64,000 bases of DNA from an uncultured Tidjanibacter sp. (GTDB lineage: Bacteria; Bacteroidota; Bacteroidia; Bacteroidales; Rikenellaceae). The stretch is from contig CALVCL010000001.1 of the NCBI GenBank assembly GCA_944326085.1, forward strand, positions 1 to 64,000, written 5' to 3'. Positions within the stretch are counted from its first letter, which is position 1; each line of letters opens with the position of its first letter. Under the pieces are notes generated by a model. It did not search any database. It was given only the letters and a program-made list of their open reading frames with translations, and had not been told where the DNA came from. Positions 42,969-51,715 of the stretch are shown here, in pieces. The position numbers and the translations under genes were made by a program.

Positions 42969-43979
42969 ATGCTCTACCCTTTAAAATTCAAGCCCATACT
43001 GAAACCGCAGATATGGGGTGGCAGCAGATTGGTTCAGGCCGGCAAAAAACTGCCCGCCAGATTCAGGAATGCAGCCGACAGCATAGGCGAAAGCTGGGAA
43101 ATATCCGGTGTCGAAGACAGCGTATCGGTTGTTTCGAACGGATTTCTGAAATCCAACAACCTTGAGGAGCTGTCCGAGGTCTATATGGGCGACCTGCTCG
43201 GCGACAAGATTTACGACACCTACGGCCTCCAGTTCCCGATACTCATCAAATGCATCGACGCCCGCGACATCCTGTCCGTACAGGTACATCCCGACGACGA
43301 ACTCGCCGGACGCCGCCATGGCACCCGCGGCAAGACCGAAATGTGGTATGTCATGGACTGTGAACCCGGGGCCTGCCTTTACGTGGGTTTCAACCGTCCC
43401 GTGACACGCGAAGAGTATCTTGCGGCTTTGGCCAACGGTACCCTCACCGACCTGCTCATGCGCTACGAGGTCCGCAGGGGCGATGCCTACTATATTCCAG
43501 CCGGCACGGTTCATGCCATCGGTTCGGGCATTCTCATCGCCGAAATACAGGAAACGTCCGACATCACCTACCGCATATCCGACTGGGGCAGGACAGGCAA
43601 GGACGGCAAGCCGCGCCAGCTCCATACCGCCGAAGCAACCGATGCCATAGATTTCGAATACGGCAAGGAATATTTCCGCAGCGTGCGGCCATCGGTCAAT
43701 TCGGCAGTCGAAATAGTTTCCACACCCTATTTCACGACCAATCTTCTCTACATCGACGGCGAACTGCGCCGCGACTACTCCGAACTTGACAGTTTCGTAG
43801 CCTGCCTCTGCACCGAGGGCGGCATCACCGTCGAAACCGAAGGCGGCAGCGAACCGCTGTCCGGACTCGAGAGCCTGCTCCTTCCGGCCGAAGCCGACGA
43901 GGCGACATTCAAGGGCAAGGGCACCGTTCTCGAGATTTACATCGACGACACATCCTCCACAAAACAGCCGCTGCCATGA
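42969..43979 (+). CDS. manA: Class I mannose-6-phosphate isomerase
   Basis: ManA interconverts fructose 6-phosphate and mannose 6-phosphate, feeding GDP-mannose and surface glycans. The 336-residue cupin has the N-terminal KPQIWGGSRL, zinc ligands in QVHPDDELA (Q, H) and GKTEMWYVMD (Glu), a His in the GTVHAIGSG loop and the ISDWGRTG segment. Its short form is the Firmicutes/Bacteroidetes ManA type. Its stop overlaps the nth start by 4 bp. Confidence 0.93.
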   Translation: MLYPLKFKPILKPQIWGGSRLVQAGKKLPARFRNAADSIGESWEISGVEDSVSVVSNGFLKSNNLEELSEVYMGDLLGDKIYDTYGLQFPILIKCIDARDILSVQVHPDDELAGRRHGTRGKTEMWYVMDCEPGACLYVGFNRPVTREEYLAALANGTLTDLLMRYEVRRGDAYYIPAGTVHAIGSGILIAEIQETSDITYRISDWGRTGKDGKPRQLHTAEATDAIDFEYGKEYFRSVRPSVNSAVEIVSTPYFTTNLLYIDGELRRDYSELDSFVACLCTEGGITVETEGGSEPLSGLESLLLPAEADEATFKGKGTVLEIYIDDTSSTKQPLP

Positions 43980-44623
43980 GGATAGGGGAAAGGTATGCCG
44001 GCATCATAGCATGGTTCTCCGAACACATGCCGGTCGCCGAAACGGAACTGCACTACGGTTCGCCATACGAACTGCTTGTGGCCACCATGTTGTCGGCACA
44101 ATGCACTGACAAGCGCGTGAACATGACCACACCGGCGCTTTTCGAGCGCTTCCCGACACCGGAAGCGATGGCCGAAGCATCGGCCGAAGATATATATCCA
44201 TACATCAAAAGCATCTCCTATCCGAACAACAAGGCACGCAACCTTGCCGCCATGGCACGCAAGTTGGTTTCCGATTACGGGGGCATCGTTCCCGACAATG
44301 TCGAGGAGCTCCAGAAGCTGCCAGGAGTCGGGCGCAAAACGGCCAATGTGGTCGGAGCGGTAGCCTTTTCGCGCGAAGTCATGCCTGTCGATACACACGT
44401 TTTCCGCGTGTCGCGCCGCCTCGGCCTCACACGCAATGCCAAAACACCGCTTCAGGCCGAGGAACAGCTCACGGCCCACATACCATCGCACCTGCTTCCC
44501 ATAGCACACCACTGGCTCATACTTCACGGACGCTACACCTGCACGGCCCGCAACCCGAAATGCGATGAATGCGGAGTGCGCCCGTGGTGCAAAAGTCCGG
44601 TCAGAACAACCGCGAAGGATTGA
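43976..44623 (+). CDS. nth: Endonuclease III (DNA glycosylase/AP lyase)
   Basis: Nth removes oxidised pyrimidines in base excision repair. The 215 residues show the helix-hairpin-helix LPGVGRKTANVV with the catalytic Lys, the catalytic Asp in PVDTHVFRVSRRLG, MLSAQCTDKRVN near the N-terminus, and the four-Cys [4Fe-4S] loop CTARNPKCDECGVRPWC. It is co-translated with manA through an ATGA overlap. Confidence 0.96.
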   Translation: MRIGERYAGIIAWFSEHMPVAETELHYGSPYELLVATMLSAQCTDKRVNMTTPALFERFPTPEAMAEASAEDIYPYIKSISYPNNKARNLAAMARKLVSDYGGIVPDNVEELQKLPGVGRKTANVVGAVAFSREVMPVDTHVFRVSRRLGLTRNAKTPLQAEEQLTAHIPSHLLPIAHHWLILHGRYTCTARNPKCDECGVRPWCKSPVRTTAKD

Positions 44624-44639
44624 TGTCGCAGTGTATTTA

Positions 44640-44670
44640 TTGATTATTCATGGCATTCGGACTATCTTTG
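44640..44670 (+). promoter_or_regulatory. Promoter of tyrS
   Basis: TTG (44640-44642), a 20-bp spacer and TATCTTTG (44663-44670), about 45 nt before the ATG. Confidence 0.75.
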
Positions 44671-44715
44671 CGCGGCATACTGAAGCAAAAACATTAAAAA
44701 CAAGATAACACACCG

Positions 44716-46005
44716 ATGAATTTCGTAGAAGAACTCAAGTGGAGGGGCATGGTGCACGACATGATACCCGGTACCGAAGAATACCTCAAGAGCGGCATGG
44801 CTACCGCATACCTCGGTTTCGACCCGACGGCCGACTCGCTCCACATAGGGCACCTCGTAGGCGTGATGATATTGCGCCACCTGCAGCGCTGCGGCCACCG
44901 TCCCGTTGTACTCGTCGGCGGAGCCACAGGCATGATTGGCGACCCTTCCGGCAAGTCGCTCGAACGAAACCTGCTCGACGAGGCCACACTCCGCCACAAT
45001 CAGGAAGCTATCAAGGCCCAACTTTCCAAACTTATCGATTTCGACACCAAAGCTCCCAATGCCGCCGTACTGGTCAACAACTACGACTGGATGAAGGACA
45101 TGGGTTTCCTCGAATTCATACGCGACATAGGCAAGCACATAACGGTCAACTACATGATGGCCAAGGACTCCGTCAAAAAACGTTTCAACGGCGAAGGCGA
45201 CGGCATGTCATTCACGGAGTTCACCTACCAGCTCGTACAGGGCTACGATTTCATGCAGCTCTACCGCAACTACAACTGCCGCCTTCAGCTGGGCGGTTCG
45301 GACCAGTGGGGCAACATCACCACAGGCGTGGAACTTATCCGGCGCATTGACGGAGGCGAGGTGTTCGGCATGACCTGCCCGCTTATCAAGAAGGCCGACG
45401 GCACCAAGTTCGGCAAGACCGAGAGCGGCAACGTATGGCTCGATACCCGTTACACATCGCCCTACAAGTTTTACCAGTTCTGGCTCAATGTCAGCGATGA
45501 GGATGCCAAGAGCTATATCAAGATATTCACCTTCCTCGACAGGGAGACCATCGACCAGCTTATAGCCGACCACGAGGCAGCTCCACACGAACGCCGTCTG
45601 CAAAAGACCCTTGCCAGGGAACTGACCTGCATGATACACTCCCAAGCAGAATACGACAAGGCCGTAGAGGCTTCTGCGATACTGTTCGGCGGTGCTACGG
45701 CCGAAGCGCTCCGCCACATCGACGAGACTACGCTGCTGCAGGTTTTCGAAGGAGTTCCGCAGTACAGGGTCAACCGCGCCGACATCGAGGGCGGCATGCC
45801 CCTCATGGAGCTTTGTGTCGAGAGATGCCCAATCTTCCCTTCCAAGGGAGAGATGCGCAAGCTTATACAGGGCGGCGGCATATCGCTCAACAAGGAAAAG
45901 GTTACGGCACCCGAACGCAATGTAACGGCCACCGACTTGCTTGCAGGCAAATACCTGCTCATGCAGAAAGGCAAAAAGAACTACTTCCTGATAATCGCAG
46001 AATAG
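44716..46005 (+). CDS. tyrS: Tyrosyl-tRNA synthetase
   Basis: This 429-residue class I synthetase charges tRNA-Tyr. The HIGH motif is seen in [11 protein letters not shown], with FDPTADSLH before it, [12 protein letters not shown], and a KMSKS-equivalent TKFGKTESG. The C-terminal S4-like domain ends with [14 protein letters not shown]. The length is normal. It has its own promoter and a strong terminator. Confidence 0.97.
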   Translation: MNFVEELKWRGMVHDMIPGTEEYLKSGMATAYLGFDPTADSLHIGHLVGVMILRHLQRCGHRPVVLVGGATGMIGDPSGKSLERNLLDEATLRHNQEAIKAQLSKLIDFDTKAPNAAVLVNNYDWMKDMGFLEFIRDIGKHITVNYMMAKDSVKKRFNGEGDGMSFTEFTYQLVQGYDFMQLYRNYNCRLQLGGSDQWGNITTGVELIRRIDGGEVFGMTCPLIKKADGTKFGKTESGNVWLDTRYTSPYKFYQFWLNVSDEDAKSYIKIFTFLDRETIDQLIADHEAAPHERRLQKTLARELTCMIHSQAEYDKAVEASAILFGGATAEALRHIDETTLLQVFEGVPQYRVNRADIEGGMPLMELCVERCPIFPSKGEMRKLIQGGGISLNKEKVTAPERNVTATDLLAGKYLLMQKGKKNYFLIIAE

Positions 46006-46023
46006 CAATACCGCAAAGGCCTG

Positions 46024-46052
46024 AGCGGGGCGGATGTTGCGTCCGCCCCGCT
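46024..46052 (+). terminator. Terminator of tyrS
   Basis: AGCGGGGCGGA (46024-46034) pairs with TCCGCCCCGCT (46042-46052) and is followed by TTGTT. Confidence 0.75.
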
Positions 46053-46079
46053 TTGTTCCGCGCGCCACTCCTACACGAT

Positions 46080-47597
46080 ATGACAAAGAAGAGCATACTT
46101 ACGGTTCTCCTGCCGATGGTATTCACCGCCGCTGCCATGGCGCAGACACATGACAGCCTGAAGGAGAACCTCGAACAACATGTCCGCATACTGGCCTCCG
46201 ACGACATGCGCGGCAGGCTTGCCGGTTCTGCGGACGCGGCAGCGGCGGCGGCATATATCAGCAGCCAGTTCGAAGAGATAGGGCTTTTCCCGGGCGCGGA
46301 CGACAACGGCACCAAGTCGTACCTCCAGCGTTTCGAGCTATACAGGAACCGCTATGCCAATGTTGTCGGCTTCATTCCGGGCAGCAACCCCGAACTGCGT
46401 GACGAATACATAATTCTCGGTGCCCACTACGACCACCTCGGCTACAAGGTGCGCGGCAACGACACCATAGTTTACCACGGGGCCGACGACAATGCCTCCG
46501 GCGTAGCGGTGCTCATCGAAACAGCACGCATGCTCAAGCGACACGAAGACGAGCTGGCCCGCACGGTCATCATAGCAGCGTTCGATGCAGAGGAAGCAGG
46601 ACTTTATGGGTCGGAGGCCATGGCCAACTACATGAATATAGACAATGTTGCCTTCATGGCGAGCATCGACATGGTAGGCTGGCTCCGCGAATCGGGCGAA
46701 TTGAGGATATACAACCTGCGCACCCTCGAGAACGGCATGTCCTTCATCGACGGCATACCCTGCCCGTCAGGTCTCAACATCAGGCCGGAGCACAGTCGCG
46801 GCAGCATTTTCACCGGTTCCGACCACGATTCATTCTCAATGAACGGTATCCCGTCCATTCTGCTCACTACAGGCACGAAATCGCCGTACCACAAGCCGGA
46901 AGATACTGCCGACAAGATAGACTACGACGGTCTGGAACTTATTGCGCAGTACATCACAGGCATGGCCATGGACCTTGCCACCCGCGAATACATAGCCTCT
47001 GCGGCAGAGAGCGGCACGGATTTCAACATAATAAGCGAGATAACCGACACCCCTACAAGATACCGGCTGTTCGAATGCGGCATAAACGCCTCGCTCGGAA
47101 GTTCCAGCCTGCGCTATCCCGGCAGTTCCGTACGCGGACGCGACCGTTTCTCATGGAATGCAGGCGCGTTCGTTCAGTGCAATTTCAGGTACGCTCCATT
47201 GAGTCTGCGTGCCGACGTACTGTACAACCACCGTACATTCCTCCACCCGCAGATGAACGGCAGCGGTGAACTCATCATCGACAATACCCGCAGCAAACTC
47301 GTCTCGCCGGCGCTTACCGTGCCTGTCAACCTTTTGCTTCGCACCGGCAGCTACGACAGCCGCAGCTATGCCTACATAGGCATCGGAGGTTACTATTCCT
47401 ACATTTTCGATGCATGTCTAAACGGCAGCAGCATATCCCACAACCGCCACGAAGGAGGCATTTCGATGACCGTCGGTGTAAATATCTGGCATATCGGTTT
47501 GGGCTGTACGGCCTATTTCCCGCTGTCGCGCATGATGCCCGATGGTATCAACATGCGCGGAAACTCCTGTTTCTTCTCGGTATATTACAAATTCTGA
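46080..47597 (+). CDS. M28-family peptidase fused to a C-terminal beta-barrel-like domain
   Basis: This 505-residue exported protein has a signal peptide ending AAAMAQ. Residues about 25-320 are an M28 zinc aminopeptidase domain: LGAHYDHLG (H116, D118), GADDNASGVA (bridging Asp), DAEEAGLYGS (catalytic Glu and ligand), SIDMVGW and a last His in GSDHDSFSMNGI. Residues about 345-505 are unrelated: alternating amphipathic strands with SLGSSSLRYPG, AFVQCNFRYAPLSLRADVLYN (part: CNFRYAPLSLRADV) and a final FFSVYYKF, like a small outer-membrane beta-barrel. The peptidase would then be anchored to the outer membrane. The fusion is seen directly; topology is inferred. Confidence 0.8.
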   Translation: MTKKSILTVLLPMVFTAAAMAQTHDSLKENLEQHVRILASDDMRGRLAGSADAAAAAAYISSQFEEIGLFPGADDNGTKSYLQRFELYRNRYANVVGFIPGSNPELRDEYIILGAHYDHLGYKVRGNDTIVYHGADDNASGVAVLIETARMLKRHEDELARTVIIAAFDAEEAGLYGSEAMANYMNIDNVAFMASIDMVGWLRESGELRIYNLRTLENGMSFIDGIPCPSGLNIRPEHSRGSIFTGSDHDSFSMNGIPSILLTTGTKSPYHKPEDTADKIDYDGLELIAQYITGMAMDLATREYIASAAESGTDFNIISEITDTPTRYRLFECGINASLGSSSLRYPGSSVRGRDRFSWNAGAFVQCNFRYAPLSLRADVLYNHRTFLHPQMNGSGELIIDNTRSKLVSPALTVPVNLLLRTGSYDSRSYAYIGIGGYYSYIFDACLNGSSISHNRHEGGISMTVGVNIWHIGLGCTAYFPLSRMMPDGINMRGNSCFFSVYYKF

Positions 47598-47783
47598 CCG
47601 TGACAGCACCAAGCTCCACACCAACCGCCACACGCCCGCAAAAAGGTTGCAAACAGCCAATACAGGACTTTTGACATCCTACATCGGCAGTACCATCCGC
47701 AACGCCGGCTCCAAAATGGATGCGGTCTTTGACCGTACACCCTTTTTTCATAACTTAGCCATCCTCTTGAGGACATATTTCAA

Positions 47784-48806
47784 ATGGGAAACAGGGAAGA
47801 GAGAATAGATTTCGTAATACCGTGGGTCGACGGCAGCGATGCCGCATGGCGCAGCGAATTCACGAAGTACAGACAGCTATGCGGATGCCAGGCCAACGGC
47901 AGCGCTCCGTCCGATGCATCGGAGGAACGCTACCGCGATTGGGGTACGCTGCGCTATTGGTTCCGCGGTGTGGAACGCTTCGCCCCGTGGGTCGGCATGG
48001 TACACCTTATCACGTGGGGACACCTGCCGCCGTGGCTCGACACCTCGCACCCGAAGCTTCACGTTGTCCGCCACACGGACTACATACCACCGCAATATCT
48101 CCCTACATTCAATTCCTGCCCCATAGAACTCAACATGCACCGCATAGACGGCCTGTCGGAACGGTTCGTATATTTCAATGACGATACGTTCCTGTGCCGA
48201 CCGACAGGTCCCGAACGTTTTTTCCGCGGAGGACTGCCGTGCGACGCGGCACGCCTTGCAGTCATACAGGGCGAACGGGCAGGGCACAATATCCTCGAAT
48301 GCATGCGTGTCATCAACCGCCGCCACGACAAACGCAAGGCCATACGACATGCCGCAGGCAAATGGTTCAACCGCCGCTACACACCGGCAGACATTCTGAA
48401 GACACTCTCGCTCATGCCATGGAGTTTTTTCCCCGCATTCAAGGATTACCACATGCCCCAGCCGTTTCTGCGCAGCATGTTCGATAAGCTGTGGAATGAG
48501 GAGGACACGGAACTCGATGCGACATGCCGCAGCAGGTTCCGTTCCACAACCGACCTTTCGCAATGGCTCGTACGCTACGAACAGCTTGCCACCGGCAGGT
48601 TCGCTCCCGTATCCATGCGCGACACGCTGCTAACAAAACTATCCGACAACGGCATGGATGCGCTCCGTGCGGCCATTCTGTCGGGACGCTACTCAATGAT
48701 ATGCATCAACGACGACAATGCCATACAGGACCCTGCATCATGCCGCCGTGCACTTACCGCGACATTCGATGCGCTGCTGCCAGACAAATCCGCCTATGAA
48801 CTGTGA
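47784..48806 (+). CDS. Stealth-type sugar phosphotransferase
   Basis: This 340-residue Stealth protein probably transfers a sugar-1-phosphate from a nucleotide sugar, as in capsule polymerases and GlcNAc-1-phosphotransferase. It shows CR1 IDFVIPWVDGSDAAW and CR2 RYRDWGTLRYWFRGVERFAPWV through HTDYIPPQYLPTFNS and FVYFNDDTFL. A CR3-like KDYHMPQPFLRSMF and CR4-like CINDDNAI near the end complete the set. All four conserved regions seem present. It overlaps the following glycosyltransferase by 11 bp, so the two are likely to work on one glycan. No capsule cluster surrounds them. Confidence 0.88.
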   Translation: MGNREERIDFVIPWVDGSDAAWRSEFTKYRQLCGCQANGSAPSDASEERYRDWGTLRYWFRGVERFAPWVGMVHLITWGHLPPWLDTSHPKLHVVRHTDYIPPQYLPTFNSCPIELNMHRIDGLSERFVYFNDDTFLCRPTGPERFFRGGLPCDAARLAVIQGERAGHNILECMRVINRRHDKRKAIRHAAGKWFNRRYTPADILKTLSLMPWSFFPAFKDYHMPQPFLRSMFDKLWNEEDTELDATCRSRFRSTTDLSQWLVRYEQLATGRFAPVSMRDTLLTKLSDNGMDALRAAILSGRYSMICINDDNAIQDPASCRRALTATFDALLPDKSAYEL

Positions 48807-49725
48807 CATTTCCGTTGTCATACCGCTCTACAACAAGGAGCGCGAAGTGGCTGCGACACTGCGTTCAGTACTGTCGCAGAGCCTGCTGCCCTGCGAAATC
48901 ATCGTCATAGACGACGGGTCCACCGACCGTGGTGCCGAGATAGCCTCATCCACGGGCTCACCGCTTGTACGGGTCATCAGCCAAAGCAACGCAGGCGTGT
49001 CGGCCGCCCGCAACCGCGGTGCACTCGAAGCCCGCGGCCAATACGTAGCCTTTCTCGATGCAGACGACCGCTGGCGTCCCGGCTATCTCGAAAAAATAAC
49101 CTCGCTCACAATTCAATATCCCGACTGCAATGCCTATGCAGCGGCATTCGACATAGACAGCAACGGACACATTGTCCACAACGTACATCCTTCAAAAGAG
49201 GGTATAGTGGAGGACTTTTTCCGCGAAGCCATGCACTCATACATATGCCAGCCTTCGGCCACGGTAATCCGGCGCGACATCTTCCTGTCGCTGGGAGGTT
49301 TTCCGGAGGGGATGAAAATAGGCGAAGACCTCTACTTCTGGATTGTACTGGCCAGTGCCGGCCGAATATGCTTTACGCCGGAGGCACTTGTGGTTTACTG
49401 CCGCACGGCCTCGAACCGCTCTGCCGGCATATACACCCCCGAACACACATCCCGCTCGTTCGAGGAGCTCTACCGTCCCGAGGAGGGAAACTCATACCGC
49501 AACGAATATATCGCCCGCTGTGCCATAGGCAAGGCCCTGACGCTGTGCGCAAAAGGCGACACGGAATTCGGACTTCGCACGGAACGCTTCTTCGCCTACA
49601 CGACGATGTACCGTCGCGGCTGGCGCAAACTGCACATTCTCAACCATATACCGGCACGGTTACGTCCTGCAGTACACAACTTCTACAACCGCATGGCATG
49701 GCTGCTGGCCCGCAAGGGGTTCTGA
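48796..49725 (+). CDS. Glycosyltransferase family 2
   Basis: This 309-residue enzyme has the GT2 GT-A fold: ISVVIPLYNKEREVAATLRS, IVIDDGSTDRG, SNAGVSAARNRG, and metal-binding DADD in FLDADDRW. The C-terminal half has an EDLYFW motif (acceptor/catalytic base region) and a hydrophobic Arg-rich end. Donor and acceptor are unknown. Coupled to the Stealth gene, it may add the sugar before or after a phosphosugar transfer. Confidence 0.88.
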   Translation: MNCDISVVIPLYNKEREVAATLRSVLSQSLLPCEIIVIDDGSTDRGAEIASSTGSPLVRVISQSNAGVSAARNRGALEARGQYVAFLDADDRWRPGYLEKITSLTIQYPDCNAYAAAFDIDSNGHIVHNVHPSKEGIVEDFFREAMHSYICQPSATVIRRDIFLSLGGFPEGMKIGEDLYFWIVLASAGRICFTPEALVVYCRTASNRSAGIYTPEHTSRSFEELYRPEEGNSYRNEYIARCAIGKALTLCAKGDTEFGLRTERFFAYTTMYRRGWRKLHILNHIPARLRPAVHNFYNRMAWLLARKGF

Positions 49726-49821
49726 CATGCCGTCACGCAGTTCATTTTTACACCGCAGCCATCATGTACAGTAATTTGTACACAAACCCGCTGTACTGCT
49801 ACTACATAAGGCGTAAAATCT

Positions 49822-49829
49822 TAACTTTG
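49822..49829 (+). promoter_or_regulatory. -7 element for glnS
   Basis: TAACTTTG is an exact consensus match 20 nt before the ATG. Confidence 0.65.
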
Positions 49830-49849
49830 CACTAAATAAACAACCGCAT

Positions 49850-51535
49850 ATGGCTACGATAAACGATGGAGCGGCCGGCAAGGAACGTTCGCTCAACTTT
49901 CTGGAAGAAATCATAGAGAACCACATAAATACGGTAGACAGCAGGATACATACCCGCTTCCCGCCGGAACCCAACGGATATCTGCACATAGGACACGCCA
50001 AGAGCATCTGCCTCAATTTCGGTCTGGCCAAAAAATACAACGGGCTGTGCAACCTGCGCTTCGACGACACCAACCCCGTGAAGGAAGATGTCGAGTATGT
50101 CGACTCCATAAAGGAGGACATCAGGTGGCTCGGCTTCCAGTGGGCCGAAGAGCACTATGCATCGGACTACTTCGACCAACTCTACGAATGGGCTATTGAA
50201 CTGATTAAGAAAGGGTTGGCCTATGTTGACGACCAGTCGCAGGAAGAGATACGCCTCGGACGCGGTACTGTCACAGAGCCAGGGAAGGAGAGTCCGTGGC
50301 GCAACCGTTCCGTAGAGGAGAACCTCGACCTCTTCGCCCGCATGAAGGCAGGGGAGTTCGCAGACGGCGAGAAGGTTTTGCGTGCCAAGATAGACATGGC
50401 GCACCCGAATATGCTGCTGCGCGACCCTATCATGTACCGCATCATTCATTCAGAACACCACCGCACCGGCAACAGGTGGTGTATCTACCCGATGTATGAC
50501 TATGCCCACGGCCAAAGCGACTCTATCGAACATATCACCCACTCGATATGCACCCTCGAATTCGATGTTCACCGGCCGCTGTACGATTGGTTCATCGAAA
50601 AGCTCGGCATCTATCCCAGCCATCAGTACGAGTTTGCCCGTCTGAACCTCACCTATACCGTAATGAGTAAGCGCAAACTCTTGCAACTCGTTACAGATAA
50701 GGTAGTTAGCGGTTGGGACGACCCGCGTATGCCTACCATTTCCGGCATACGCCGCAAGGGTTACACTCCCGCATCGATAAGGGCATTTGCCGACAAGGTA
50801 GGTGTTGCGAAACGCGACAACGTAATAGATCTTTCACTCCTCGAATTCTGCGTACGTGAGGACCTGAACAAAACTGCCGAAAGACGCATGGCTGTTCTCG
50901 ATCCGCTCAAGGTAACCATCACCAACTATCCTGAGGGCAAGACCGAAATGTTCGAGGCCATCAACAATCCGGAAGATCCGTCCGCAGGCACACACCAGAT
51001 ACCTTTCTCCCGCGAGATATATATTGACCGCGCAGACTTCATGGAAATACCGCCCAAGAAATATTATCGTCTGGCCCCCGGCACGGAAGTGCGCCTGCGC
51101 TACTCCTACCTCATCAAATGCGAAGAGGTTGTAAAAGACAGCGAAGGCAACGTCACAGAACTTAGATGCACTTACGACCCGCAATCAGGCGAAGGTTCCT
51201 CATCGGACGGCCGCCGCGTCAAAGGCGTTATTCATTGGGTATCGGTGCCTCATGCCGAAGAGGCCGAGATAAGGCTTTACTCCAATCTTTTCATCAAGGA
51301 AGACCCGAACGACGTAGAGGATGGCAAGACATTCCTTGATTACCTCAATCCGGAATCCATGGTGGTACGTACGGGTTTCATAGAACCGTCGCTTAAGGAA
51401 GCCTCTGTAGGAGACAAGTTCCAGTTCGAGCGAGTAGGGTACTTCTGTGTTGACCCTGACTCAAAACCAGACAGACTGGTATTCAACCGCACAGTGACTC
51501 TCAAGGACACATGGGCCAAAATAGCGGACAAATAA
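49850..51535 (+). CDS. glnS: Glutaminyl-tRNA synthetase
   Basis: This 561-residue class I synthetase charges tRNA-Gln. Motifs are [18 protein letters not shown] (HIGH), LRFDDTNP, a KMSKS-equivalent VMSKRKL, and a C-terminal anticodon-binding beta-barrel. A direct GlnRS means the cell need not depend on Glu-tRNA amidotransferase for glutamine. It has its own promoter and terminator. Confidence 0.97.
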   Translation: MATINDGAAGKERSLNFLEEIIENHINTVDSRIHTRFPPEPNGYLHIGHAKSICLNFGLAKKYNGLCNLRFDDTNPVKEDVEYVDSIKEDIRWLGFQWAEEHYASDYFDQLYEWAIELIKKGLAYVDDQSQEEIRLGRGTVTEPGKESPWRNRSVEENLDLFARMKAGEFADGEKVLRAKIDMAHPNMLLRDPIMYRIIHSEHHRTGNRWCIYPMYDYAHGQSDSIEHITHSICTLEFDVHRPLYDWFIEKLGIYPSHQYEFARLNLTYTVMSKRKLLQLVTDKVVSGWDDPRMPTISGIRRKGYTPASIRAFADKVGVAKRDNVIDLSLLEFCVREDLNKTAERRMAVLDPLKVTITNYPEGKTEMFEAINNPEDPSAGTHQIPFSREIYIDRADFMEIPPKKYYRLAPGTEVRLRYSYLIKCEEVVKDSEGNVTELRCTYDPQSGEGSSSDGRRVKGVIHWVSVPHAEEAEIRLYSNLFIKEDPNDVEDGKTFLDYLNPESMVVRTGFIEPSLKEASVGDKFQFERVGYFCVDPDSKPDRLVFNRTVTLKDTWAKIADK

Positions 51536-51556
51536 TCCAATGCATACAACACGCGA

Positions 51557-51582
51557 AGCGGCTGCAAGATTTTGCAGCCGCT
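51557..51582 (+). terminator. Terminator of glnS
   Basis: AGCGGCTGCAA (51557-51567) pairs with TTGCAGCCGCT (51572-51582) with a 4-base loop, then TTTT. Confidence 0.85.
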
Positions 51583-51599
51583 TTTTATACCCCTACACA

Positions 51600-51615
51600 T
51601 GTTCCACGTGGAACA
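51600..51615. other. parS-like site 1
   Basis: TGTTCCACGTGGAACA is a perfect 16-bp palindrome that matches the chromosomal ParB-binding parS consensus (TGTTNCACGTGNAACA type). It lies in the intergenic gap of convergent glnS and mnmG. Confidence 0.85.
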
Positions 51616-51644
51616 TGGCTCCAAACACTCAATATGCGACAAAG

Positions 51645-51660
51645 TGTTCCACGTGGAACA
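51645..51660. other. parS-like site 2
   Basis: A second identical 16-bp palindrome lies 45 bp from the first. Two exact copies in one small gap make chance unlikely. Chromosomal parS clusters usually lie near the replication origin. Confidence 0.85.
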
Positions 51661-51668
51661 AACAGAGA

Positions 51669-51690
51669 GGGCACCCCGCACAGGGTGCCC
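51669..51690 (-). terminator. Probable terminator of mnmG
   Basis: GGGCACCC (51669-51676) pairs with GGGTGCCC (51683-51690) and is followed on the minus strand by TCTCTGTTTG, so the T-run is weak. Confidence 0.5.
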
Positions 51691-51715
51691 TTATAATACT
51701 TCTTCAATGTGGCTG

